From contig JAITDV010000030.1 of assembly GCA_031282385.1 (NCBI GenBank), forward strand, positions 1-6,043: a stretch of DNA of 6,043 bases, written 5' to 3'. The position numbers and the translations under genes were made by a program. Source of the stretch: Planctomycetaceae bacterium (GTDB lineage Bacteria; Planctomycetota; Planctomycetia; Pirellulales; Thermoguttaceae). Below the pieces are notes generated by a model that saw nothing but the letters and a program-made list of their open reading frames with translations, made no database searches and had not been told where the DNA came from. Position 1 is the first letter of the stretch; every line of letters starts with the position of its first letter. Shown here piece after piece: positions 1 to 6,043 of the stretch.

Positions 1-333
1 GAATTGCTCGGAGATGGACGTTTTCGCGAATTGTTGGACACGCTGGAATCGCATTACTCCTTAGTGTTGGTTGTCCTTCCGCCGGTAGCGAATGCCGCCG
101 AATCACTGATTATGGCGTCCAGCACCGAATCCGTATTACTTTGCGTCCGTCAAGGCGAAACCGTTTTGGCGGCAATGGAAGATGTTTACCGGAAACTGGT
201 TAGCACCGGAAGTTCTGTTGACGGAATTGTTGTCAAAGATATTCCTTATTATCAAATGGCAGGAAAAGACGGCGGGTTCGCCGATAAACTGGAACAAATT
301 CGACTCGCCCATTTACTTCAATACACCGACTAA
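1..333 (+). CDS. C-terminal fragment of CpsD/Wzc-like P-loop ATPase (BY-kinase fold)
   Basis: Only the last 110 codons are present; the reading frame is open at base 1, so the start lies outside the window. The visible part resembles the C-terminal half of the polysaccharide co-polymerase ATPase / bacterial tyrosine kinase domain (CpsD, CapB, Wzc). A hydrophobic strand ending in Pro-Pro-Val (visible residues 21-29, LVLVVLPPV) is followed by a helix, a strand (VLLCVRQGET) and a VDGIVVKDIPYY strand, matching the family order 'IIDTPP - ALI - GVLLVVR - GVVLN'. In that family such proteins control chain length and export of capsule or exopolysaccharide at the inner membrane. Two aspartates usual before the PP motif are replaced here (Ser20, Val25), so Walker B looks degenerate and the domain may not hydrolyse ATP. 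There is no tyrosine-rich tail, only an isolated YY and a QYTD end. An alternative is another MinD/ParA-like ATPase. The P-loop would lie upstream and cannot be checked. Confidence 0.65.
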   Translation, partial: ELLGDGRFRELLDTLESHYSLVLVVLPPVANAAESLIMASSTESVLLCVRQGETVLAAMEDVYRKLVSTGSSVDGIVVKDIPYYQMAGKDGGFADKLEQIRLAHLLQYTD

Positions 334-367
334 TTAAACTTGTGGTGTGTGGTTCGGGATTTGTGGT

Positions 368-398
368 TTGAGACGCAAGCGATCAACAACGCTATATT
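368..398 (+). promoter_or_regulatory. Candidate sigma70-type promoter for the Rpn gene
   Basis: TTGAGA at 368-373 (five of six to the -35 consensus) and TATATT at 393-398 (five of six to the -10 consensus) are separated by 19 bases, slightly longer than the ideal 17. Transcription would begin near 405, which places the ATG at 441 inside the transcript and makes the in-frame TTG at 399 an unlikely start. The call rests only on consensus resemblance in AT-rich DNA. Confidence 0.3.
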
Positions 399-440
399 TT
401 GACTCTCAATTCCAAAATAATCAGAGAAAATCAAACAACA

Positions 441-1379
441 ATGCACATAGCCAATCCGATTTATGATGTTGTCTTCAAATTCATGATGGAAGATGAAAAG
501 GTTGCGAAATCATTTCTTTCGGCAATCATCGAGGAAGAAGTGTTGGAACTTAATTTTTCGGCGCAAGAGCGTACTCTTCGCCGTTCCCCCGATAATCGTA
601 CCGCAACTGCGGAAGAGATTGAAAAATTGTTCCTCACCGTATGCCGGTTTGATTTTTCCGCTAAAATATTGGTTCCGGACGGTAGTTTCAAGACGGTGAT
701 GATTGAGTTACAAAAAGCAAAGTTTTACACGGACATCATGCGATTTCGTCGTTATCTTGGCGTGCATTATCAAAATCCGAGCAATACTTATATTGATGCG
801 GAAAACGAAAAGGCTTGCCCTATTTACGGTATTTTTTTATTGGGTTATGACATTGGTATTCACGACTGTCCGATTATTCAGGTCGATCACAATATTAAAG
901 ACGGCACGACGAAAAAAAAATTGGAAATTACCAACGAGTTTATTCAAGGCTTGCATCATCAATCATGGATTATCCAGATTGACCAACTCAAACGCCACCG
1001 CCGTAATGACGCCGAAAAACTACTGAGCATTTTTGATCAGGAAAACTGTACCTCGAATCAACATATTCTGAACGTAAACGAAAACGAATTTCCTGAAATG
1101 TACCGTCCCGTCATTCGCCGTCTTCGCATGGCTTCTGAAAATGATGATATTCACGCAGAGATGCAGATGGAAGACGATTTTATGCAAGAACTTCAAGTCA
1201 AGGAACGGCTTATCGCTAGACAAAGCAAAATAATTGAAGAAGACAAAAAAGTAATTGAAGAAAAAGATAAAACAATTGAAGAAAAAAATAAAGCACTTGA
1301 AGAGGACAAAAAAGTGCTTGAGGAAAAAGATAAATTAATTCAAGAATTGAAGAAGCAATTGGCAAAAAGTCAACGATAA
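441..1379 (+). CDS. Rpn-family PD-(D/E)XK nuclease / putative transposase with C-terminal coiled coil
   Basis: This encodes a 312-residue protein. The N-terminus (NPIYDVVFKFMMEDEKVAKSFL) is the hallmark opening of the PDDEXK_2 / Rpn family, in which a short helix bundle precedes the nuclease core. Candidate catalytic residues are Asp71 in CRFDFSAK and Glu89-x-Gln91 in VMIELQ, the family's usual D...ExQ form in which Gln replaces the Lys of PD-(D/E)XK. They are followed by the typical RFRRYLGVHY helix. E. coli Rpn proteins are DNA endonucleases linked to RecA-independent recombination and phage defence; the 'transposase' label is historical. Residues about 264-305 form a charged coiled coil of regular heptads. 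I chose ATG 441 over TTG 399 because homology begins immediately after it and TTG 399 overlaps the candidate promoter -10. No strong Shine-Dalgarno precedes it. The gene is bounded by non-coding DNA on both sides and looks like a lone accessory gene. Domain assignment is confident; the exact biological role is not. Confidence 0.85.
   Translation: MHIANPIYDVVFKFMMEDEKVAKSFLSAIIEEEVLELNFSAQERTLRRSPDNRTATAEEIEKLFLTVCRFDFSAKILVPDGSFKTVMIELQKAKFYTDIMRFRRYLGVHYQNPSNTYIDAENEKACPIYGIFLLGYDIGIHDCPIIQVDHNIKDGTTKKKLEITNEFIQGLHHQSWIIQIDQLKRHRRNDAEKLLSIFDQENCTSNQHILNVNENEFPEMYRPVIRRLRMASENDDIHAEMQMEDDFMQELQVKERLIARQSKIIEEDKKVIEEKDKTIEEKNKALEEDKKVLEEKDKLIQELKKQLAKSQR
1230..1355 (+). repeat. Six tandem 21-bp repeats coding the Rpn coiled coil
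   Basis: Units start at 1230, 1251, 1272, 1293, 1314 and 1335. The first five encode variants of x-(I/L)-E-E-(D/K)-(D/N/K)-K and the sixth (LIQELKK) is more diverged. Units 1251-1271 and 1272-1292 are nearly identical in DNA, and the pairs IIEEDKK/VIEEKDK and ALEEDKK/VLEEKDK suggest an additional 42-bp higher-order period. One unit equals exactly one heptad, so gain or loss of units would lengthen or shorten the coiled coil without changing frame. Confidence 0.85.
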
Positions 1380-1930
1380 AATTACCGTTTATGCCGGATT
1401 TTGTTGTTTCAAAAATAGAATACCGTAGCCTATTAACGACATGAGCAAACCAATTGCAAACCGCAAATAGAAAACCTCTAAAAATTCATTTTTAATCGCA
1501 GAGTTTTTTATTGAAAGATTTTTGTCCTTAATGTCCCATTTGTCCCTAATGTCCCTACACGAAAAACTTTAGAGACATTAGGGACGATAGGGACTAATGG
1601 GACAATAAAAATTTACGTTTAAGTAAATGGTATTTTTAGAGGTTCTCAAATAATTTATAGAACCCCTTGTACAATTCATTCTTTATTTTTATCATATAAC
1701 TTTTGTATTCCAACTCAACCTTTTTATTAGTTCCTAACTAATTCAGTGGAATTTTCGATTTAACTGCAAAATTGCAAAGAGAATGCACCGGAACACAAGG
1801 ATTTTAATTTTTTTAATTGACGCAACATTTTTTTTGTGATCCTTGCGCTGTACCATTGCTTGTATTGCGGCTAAAATATCAAAGTGCAGAAACTGCTGAA
1901 TAGTAACCTAAAATCTAAATTCCTATAACT
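1380..1930. other. 551-bp intergenic stretch
   Basis: No convincing gene is present. The dominant structure is the nested inverted repeat at 1470-1647. To its right the DNA is very AT-rich, with a 12-bp near-palindrome TGCAA-AA-TTGCA (1765-1776) and a 7-bp inverted repeat caaggat/atccttg (1796-1802 and 1839-1845) enclosing T-rich DNA. Either could be an operator or a weak terminator, but neither is compelling. I could not find a well-spaced -35/-10 pair or a Shine-Dalgarno for the TPR gene that follows. To the left of the element the minus strand has a short open frame ending at 1389 (see findings). Confidence 0.6.
1470..1647. repeat. 178-bp nested inverted-repeat (MITE-like or structured) element
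   Basis: The outer inverted repeats are 1470-1485 (gaaaacctctaaaaat) and 1632-1647, matching at 15 of 16 positions. Inside lies a second imperfect inverted repeat, 1522-1553 against 1574-1605, with a perfect 12-bp core (gtccctaatgtc at 1542-1553 against 1574-1585) around a 20-base loop. Each inner arm is four 9-bp units: TGTCC-type from 1523 to 1558 and GGGAC-type from 1572 to 1607. There is no transposase inside and no T-run after the hairpin on either strand, so a rho-independent terminator is unlikely. The size, terminal inverted repeats and lack of coding fit a MITE-like or REP-like mobile repeat. A structured RNA is the alternative. I see no clear target-site duplication. Confidence 0.6.
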
Positions 1931-4900
1931 ATGACCACAACCGAATCTTTTCAATCGAAACCGGAATCTTCCGCACCACAACTCAAATCGGCTGAGCCTC
2001 GATTAGCAGAATATATTGTGTCCTGGAAATGGCTTTTCGGAGGTTTGATCGTATTCCTGCTTTTTTGCGGTACGGCAAGCGGTCTTTATTTCTTTCGCGT
2101 GTCCAATATGTCCGGTCAGATTTTGACTACTGCCCAAAAAATGGTTCTGGAAGCGGAAGAACTGAAAAAAGAAGGTAAGATGGTGGAATCAATCAAAACA
2201 AGACTGGACGCCGCCAATCTCCTCGATAATTTCAATCGCTCACAACCAGCAGGTTCTCTTAAAGTTTTGGTTGAGTTGAATGGTATTTTGGAAAGCCTTT
2301 ACAAAGACGAAGGTAAAGCCAATACCTCTCTTGCCGGACTGATTCGCAGTAAACAACTTATCGATAATTGTACGCAATTGATTCAAATTATTGCCTCCGA
2401 TAGAGAATCGCTTACGTATCGTGTCCGATTGATGGAGCTTGAATGGGATCGTCGGGATTTTGCCCAAGTGATTGATCGGGCAAAGGAAGTACAACGTGTT
2501 GAGCGGGAATTTAATGACCGGAATAATTATGACGCGATGCGTTATTTGACGTTGTCGATTATGAATCGTCTTCCGTTTGTCGGCTATAATCCGTTACAAA
2601 TAAATTTAACTCCGCCCTTGCCGCAACATTTGGATGAACTTCTGGATCTTGTGTACACGATGAAACCGAATGATATTGAGATTGCTGCTCGTTATGCGGA
2701 ATTTATTATCGACGTTAAGCGCGACGTCTTTAAGAATGTCGCCAGCCAAAAACTTTACAACACCAAAGATGAAGACCGGAAAACAAAAGCGTCAGCGATT
2801 ATTGATACAATGGTTAGCCGTAATCCTAAAGAGGTGAACGCTTATTTAACTCGTTTCCGGTTTAAAACACGTTTTATTCCTTCGGCGCCGTTGCCGGACA
2901 AGTTAGACCCTGACCTTCAAGAGATATTGAAAATTAATCCCAATGATGTTGAAGGGTTGATTCTTGCCAGTTTGTATGTGTTTCAACAATCAGCCATTGC
3001 CAGCCGTGAAGGGAATACAGAACTTGCCACTGAACGGAAAAAGTTGGGAGAAGATCTGTTACGCCGCAATATTTTAGCCAATCCGCACTACGGACTTGGT
3101 TATCAATATCTTGGCGAATATCTTAGCGGTGAAGGGAAAGTCAACGAAGCAATTCAAATTTGGAGTGATGGTATTGCCAAGTCCAATCATCCGGCGGTTG
3201 AAGAATTGGTTGGACGGCTTGTTCTTGCCCTTTTGGATCAAAAACGTTTTGAAGAAGCCGAAGCAAGAATTGCGTCCTTGAATCAAATTTCGATAGACGC
3301 AAGAATAAGACGTCCAGATTCTGTACCGCAAATTCGTAATATGTCAACCCTTTTGCATAGTAAACTTTATGCGAATCAGGGAACGGAAATATTAGTTAAA
3401 GCGGAAGAAGCTCAAATAGCGGGAAATTTCAAAGAAGCACAGCGTTTGTATGCTTTGACTCAGAAAAAAAACAACGACGCTATTGAAGGTTTAGACCGTT
3501 TACTTGGCAATTTCGGTTCGCAAGCGCATGATTACATTATTGATCGTCAAAGTATTTATGCGAGACTTCTTCCTGAGTCGTTATTGCTTGCCGGTCGTCT
3601 TTTTGCGGATTTGGGGCAATGGGATAAAGCGGTTCAGTATTTTACTGCGGTGAATCATCCGGCTTTTGCAACTAATTTACAAGACGCGGCAGCCCTTGCC
3701 GCCGCAAACGATTATCAACAACGAAGCCAAGCGGAAGAAGCGGTTCGGGTTCTGAAAGAAGCCGTAGAACGTTCACCAAACAATGTATTGCTCAATTATT
3801 ATTACACACAAAGTTTATTCCGATATCAGATAAGCCGCAGCAGTCCCGACCTGCAAGAACTGGAACTCGTCGAAGAACGGCTTCGCGCGCTCAATGAACA
3901 TCGTGAACAATTGCCGCAACCTTGGATTATTGATTTGCGATTGGTTCATCTCGAAATGGTCAAAGCCAGTTTGTCGAATAATTCGGAACAAATTCTTCAG
4001 GCGCAAATTACGGCAATGCGGAAATTTCGGGAGTTGGAGAAAAAGGAACTTCCTGTTCAGGCTGCTGGTAAATCGGAGTTACCCAATCCGAATCAACCGG
4101 AGAAAAAAGTTTATTCCGATGATCTTGCTTTTTTGATGGAGATTTCCGGAATTTACAGTTCTTTGGCGCAGTTGTCGGATTTTGACCGGATTATACAAAG
4201 AATGCGAGAATTACCCAACGGTGAAGCCGCTTATTTTTCGGAACGGGTTAACGATTCGCTCCGCCGTAATGATCGTGAAGGCGCAGCCCTGATTATTGAG
4301 GAAGCCTTAGCAAGCAATTCGTTAACCGCTTCGCAAAAACAACGGTTTGTTATTTTGTTACAAAACTTAAAAGACAAAGAACCAAACTCTTTAGACAAAG
4401 TTTATGCCCGTTTGAAATCAACCTTTGACCAAAATCCCGACTCGTTGAAACCGCAGGCTTTTTTCCTTTTGGCTAATATGGCGATTGATCGTGAAGACTT
4501 TGCCTATGCCAAAATCCTGCTGGAACGGTTAAAGAAATTGGACGCAACTTCAGGAGCGTGGTGGCGGTATGTTCAGGTAAGACTGTCGCTCGCGGAACCG
4601 GAACCGCCTTACGATTTGATTCGGCAACTTCAGGAAGAAGTCGCTAAAATCCGAAAAGATTGGGATATGGCTTATCTTTTAAGAGCAATTATTGAGGAAA
4701 AATATCTTTTACAAAATCAGGAAGACCCGAATGTTAAAGCGACGCTGATTAATGCCTATCAGTCGGCAATTCGTTGCGGAAATGTTCAACCGCTCATCTG
4801 GAATCGTCTTCTTTCTTTGTATGAAGAAACAGAAAGAACAGAAGAAGCCAAACGGCTTCGGCGTGACGCAATGGTTCGAGCCATTGCTTTAGACGCAACC

Positions 4901-5536
4901 GCTTCCCAATTTCCGCAACCTTATCAACGAATGTACAATCAGATTGAAAAATTAATTTTCGAGGAAGATTCCCAAAGTGCCGATAATATCGCACGACAAT
5001 GTATTGCGTTAGCGGAAGCGCGTCGGGAAAAAAGCGAATTGATTTTTGCTTTGAACGTTACTTTGGGAAAACTCTTTTTTGACGCCGGTTTTTTTGACAG
5101 TGCCAGTCGGCATCTGACCGTTGTGGCAAAATATGGATCAACCAATGTTTATCCGCTTGCGGTTTGCCTTGCTAAAAATCAGATGGTGGACGAAGGTTTT
5201 AATTTAATTCTTGATGAAATTAACCGGACGCCTTCTTCTCAACCGCTTCTGTTGCCGGCGTTGTTAATGCTTCTTTCGCAGGTTCGACCTTCCGAAACAG
5301 TTTTAGAACGGATTGACAAACTCATGTTGCGAATCGAAAAAGGTGAACGTCAAATTCTTCGCGGAACGATTACGCCGGAGGCAAGAGATATTGATTTGGG
5401 AGAACGACGACTTCGAGCCTTAGTGGTTCGGTTCCCGGAAATGACAGAAACTCCAGACCCAAAAAACATCGAAGTCTTTCCGCCAATAAAAGAAGAGGAA
5501 GAAATTATTGAAGAAGAAACAAATGAAAACAAATAA
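1931..5536 (+). CDS. Large membrane-anchored TPR-like repeat protein, function unknown
   Basis: This encodes 1201 residues. The first ATG follows an in-frame stop at 1916-1918, which leaves 1931 as the natural start; there is no evident Shine-Dalgarno. A polar head of about 32 residues precedes one transmembrane helix (about 33-55, KWLFGGLIVFLLFCG...). The rest is almost entirely alpha-helical and TPR-like. Recognisable units are at about 386-418 (GLGYQYLGEYLSGEGKVNEAI), 424-450, 551-578 (LAGRLFADLGQWDKAVQYF), 601-618 (EEAVRVLKEAVERSPNN), 842-872 (LLANMAIDREDFAYAKILLERL) and 1036-1068. A proline-rich linker lies at about 707-725, and the last 15 or so residues are strongly acidic (EEEEIIEEETNENK). 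I see no enzymatic motif and no cleavable signal peptide. TPR proteins of this design usually act as scaffolds for envelope complexes; the ATPase gene nearby hints at an exopolysaccharide locus, but that is inference. The last 16 codons are shared with the downstream inverted repeat. Confidence 0.8.
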   Translation: MTTTESFQSKPESSAPQLKSAEPRLAEYIVSWKWLFGGLIVFLLFCGTASGLYFFRVSNMSGQILTTAQKMVLEAEELKKEGKMVESIKTRLDAANLLDNFNRSQPAGSLKVLVELNGILESLYKDEGKANTSLAGLIRSKQLIDNCTQLIQIIASDRESLTYRVRLMELEWDRRDFAQVIDRAKEVQRVEREFNDRNNYDAMRYLTLSIMNRLPFVGYNPLQINLTPPLPQHLDELLDLVYTMKPNDIEIAARYAEFIIDVKRDVFKNVASQKLYNTKDEDRKTKASAIIDTMVSRNPKEVNAYLTRFRFKTRFIPSAPLPDKLDPDLQEILKINPNDVEGLILASLYVFQQSAIASREGNTELATERKKLGEDLLRRNILANPHYGLGYQYLGEYLSGEGKVNEAIQIWSDGIAKSNHPAVEELVGRLVLALLDQKRFEEAEARIASLNQISIDARIRRPDSVPQIRNMSTLLHSKLYANQGTEILVKAEEAQIAGNFKEAQRLYALTQKKNNDAIEGLDRLLGNFGSQAHDYIIDRQSIYARLLPESLLLAGRLFADLGQWDKAVQYFTAVNHPAFATNLQDAAALAAANDYQQRSQAEEAVRVLKEAVERSPNNVLLNYYYTQSLFRYQISRSSPDLQELELVEERLRALNEHREQLPQPWIIDLRLVHLEMVKASLSNNSEQILQAQITAMRKFRELEKKELPVQAAGKSELPNPNQPEKKVYSDDLAFLMEISGIYSSLAQLSDFDRIIQRMRELPNGEAAYFSERVNDSLRRNDREGAALIIEEALASNSLTASQKQRFVILLQNLKDKEPNSLDKVYARLKSTFDQNPDSLKPQAFFLLANMAIDREDFAYAKILLERLKKLDATSGAWWRYVQVRLSLAEPEPPYDLIRQLQEEVAKIRKDWDMAYLLRAIIEEKYLLQNQEDPNVKATLINAYQSAIRCGNVQPLIWNRLLSLYEETERTEEAKRLRRDAMVRAIALDATASQFPQPYQRMYNQIEKLIFEEDSQSADNIARQCIALAEARREKSELIFALNVTLGKLFFDAGFFDSASRHLTVVAKYGSTNVYPLAVCLAKNQMVDEGFNLILDEINRTPSSQPLLLPALLMLLSQVRPSETVLERIDKLMLRIEKGERQILRGTITPEARDIDLGERRLRALVVRFPEMTETPDPKNIEVFPPIKEEEEIIEEETNENK

Positions 5537-5586
5537 AAACAACGTAACTATTCAGTCGTGATATTATTTTGTGAAATTGAATTTTC

Positions 5587-5604
5587 CCGTCCCGTTAGGG
5601 ACGG
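5587..5604. repeat. GC-rich short palindrome CCGTCCC-GTTA-GGGACGG, left-arm copy
   Basis: A perfect 7-bp stem with a 4-base loop stands out as GC-rich in AT-rich surroundings. It lies 50 bases after the stop codon of the TPR gene. A second, degenerate version (CCC-GTA-GGG, 5642-5650) lies downstream, and between them TTGGT (5609-5613) pairs with ACCAA (5627-5631). The three stem-loops in a row look like a REP/REPIN-type module or a structured RNA. No T-run follows directly, so it is not a classical terminator, although it may still protect or end the mRNA. Confidence 0.7.
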
Positions 5605-5663
5605 CATGTTGGTAGAAAACGATGAGACCAAGGATACGCGTCCCGTAGGGTAGGGTGTTCAAA

Positions 5664-5864
5664 CGGTCAGTTTATTTTATTTTTATTTGGGTTGTGATTT
5701 TCGTTGTAACCCTTTTCAAATCAAGGAGATAAGGATTTTTTATATACCAAAAATCAAATATTGCCGTTTTTTCAATTTTTGTCCTTTATTTTCGCTTAAC
5801 TTATTCAAAATAAACAGGTTACGATGAAAATCATAATGTAAATAAAAAACAAACGCAAAGTTCT
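5664..5864. other. AT-rich centre of the palindrome, no gene seen
   Basis: These 201 bases are rich in A and T runs. There is no credible open frame, tRNA or promoter pair. Residual palindromic matching on the axis of the outer arms (5681-5711 against 5817-5847, 25 of 31) indicates that the centre was once, or partly still is, symmetric. The flanks immediately inside the perfect arms (5664-5680 against 5848-5864) match at only about 7 of 17 positions, so the edge of near-identity is sharp. Confidence 0.7.
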
Positions 5865-5923
5865 TTTGAACACCCTACCCTACGGGACGCGTATCCTTGG
5901 TCTCATCGTTTTCTACCAACATG

Positions 5924-5941
5924 CCGTCCCTAACGGGACGG
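5924..5941. repeat. GC-rich short palindrome, right-arm copy
   Basis: This is the mirror of the 5587-5604 hairpin, identical in sequence because the surrounding palindrome arms are reverse complements. The degenerate partner CCC-TAC-GGG lies at 5878-5886. The two modules face each other across the central spacer, an arrangement like that of paired REP sequences. Confidence 0.7.
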
Positions 5942-5991
5942 GAAAATTCAATTTCACAAAATAATATCACGACGGAATAGTTACGTTGTTT

Positions 5992-6043
5992 TTATTTGTT
6001 TTCATTTGTTTCTTCTTCAATAATTTCTTCCTCTTCTTTTATT
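5992..6043 (-). CDS. Mirrored C-terminal tail identical to the TPR protein end (partial)
   Basis: Reading leftward from the window edge, the minus strand encodes IKEEEEIIEEETNENK followed by TAA at 5994-5992, identical in DNA to the last 16 codons of the gene ending at 5536. Only this tail is visible; the gene body, if any, lies beyond base 6043. Two explanations fit. One is a convergent paralogue of the TPR gene whose end has been kept identical by gene conversion. The other is a non-functional copy of 3' coding sequence carried within the inverted repeat or created by an assembly fold-back. Confidence 0.4.
   Translation of the reverse strand, partial: IKEEEEIIEEETNENK

Larger units (their letters stand above)
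5485..6043. repeat. About 559-bp long palindrome (inverted repeat with decayed centre)
   Basis: Base i pairs with base 11528 minus i throughout. The outer arms 5485-5663 and 5865-6043 (179 bp each) are reverse complements with a single mismatch, 5554 against 5974. The central 201 bp is not a perfect palindrome, but 5681-5711 against 5817-5847 still matches at 25 of 31 positions on exactly the same axis with no gap. The left arm begins inside the TPR gene at codon 1186. The right arm reaches the last base of the window, so the full length is unknown and could be greater. Transcripts through it could form a very long hairpin. Confidence 0.95.

Noticed and set aside
334..367. GT-rich stretch with repeated TGTGGT as a regulatory repeat
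   Set aside because: The copies are irregularly spaced and short; this is most likely compositional.
399..440. TTG start at 399 for the Rpn gene
   Set aside because: It overlaps the candidate -10 box, adds 14 residues with no family similarity, and the typical family N-terminus begins right after ATG 441.
1523..1607. CRISPR array from the short spaced repeats
   Set aside because: The units are only 9 bp, directly adjacent, and inverted in the second half; there are no spacers of suitable length and no cas genes.
1519..1612. Rho-independent terminator for the Rpn gene
   Set aside because: The hairpin has a long loop and internal mismatches and is followed by AATAAAAATT rather than a T-run. 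It lies 140 or more bases past the stop, and the outer inverted repeats fit a mobile or structured element better.
3074..3347. Minus-strand and alternative-frame open frames inside the TPR gene
   Set aside because: They are shadows of the long plus-strand gene, with no independent start signals and unlikely amino-acid composition. The same holds for the other short antisense frames within 1931-5536 and 441-1379.
5485..6043. Insertion sequence with long terminal inverted repeats
   Set aside because: The 201-bp centre has no transposase, the arms include host coding sequence, and no target duplication can be seen.

Overview
This 6.0-kb window is AT-rich and reads mostly left to right. It looks like a piece of a bacterial chromosome, possibly a short metagenomic contig, because both ends are cut inside coding or repeat sequence. 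The lineage cannot be fixed from sequence alone. A polysaccharide-type ATPase tail, a 1201-residue membrane-anchored helical-repeat protein, poor Shine-Dalgarno signals and an Rpn-type nuclease gene together would fit a planctomycete-like or related gut or anaerobic Gram-negative bacterium. That is inference and low confidence.

Layout: (1) 1-333, the C-terminal part of a CpsD/Wzc-like P-loop ATPase (BY-kinase fold) whose Walker B aspartate position is valine. (2) 441-1379, an Rpn-family PD-(D/E)XK nuclease / 'putative transposase' with a C-terminal coiled coil built from near-identical 21-bp tandem repeats. It has a candidate promoter just upstream and a possible internal start. (3) 1380-1930, a 551-bp gene-free stretch holding a 178-bp nested inverted-repeat element, with four 9-bp GGGAC-type units in each arm. 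(4) 1931-5536, a very long TPR-like protein with one N-terminal transmembrane helix and an acidic tail. (5) 5485-6043, a roughly 559-bp palindrome. Its 179-bp outer arms match at 178 of 179 positions, and its centre is degenerate but still collinear. The left arm begins inside the last 16 codons of the TPR gene, so the right arm carries a mirrored copy of that gene's tail on the minus strand, running off the window.

The ATPase tail and the TPR protein may belong to an envelope or exopolysaccharide locus, with the Rpn gene and the small inverted-repeat element inserted between them as accessory DNA. No direct functional link between the genes can be shown from the sequence. The most unusual signal is the terminal palindrome. 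Either it separates two convergent genes with identical C-termini, or it is a rearrangement or assembly product. The collinear decayed centre argues against a simple recent fold-back artefact.
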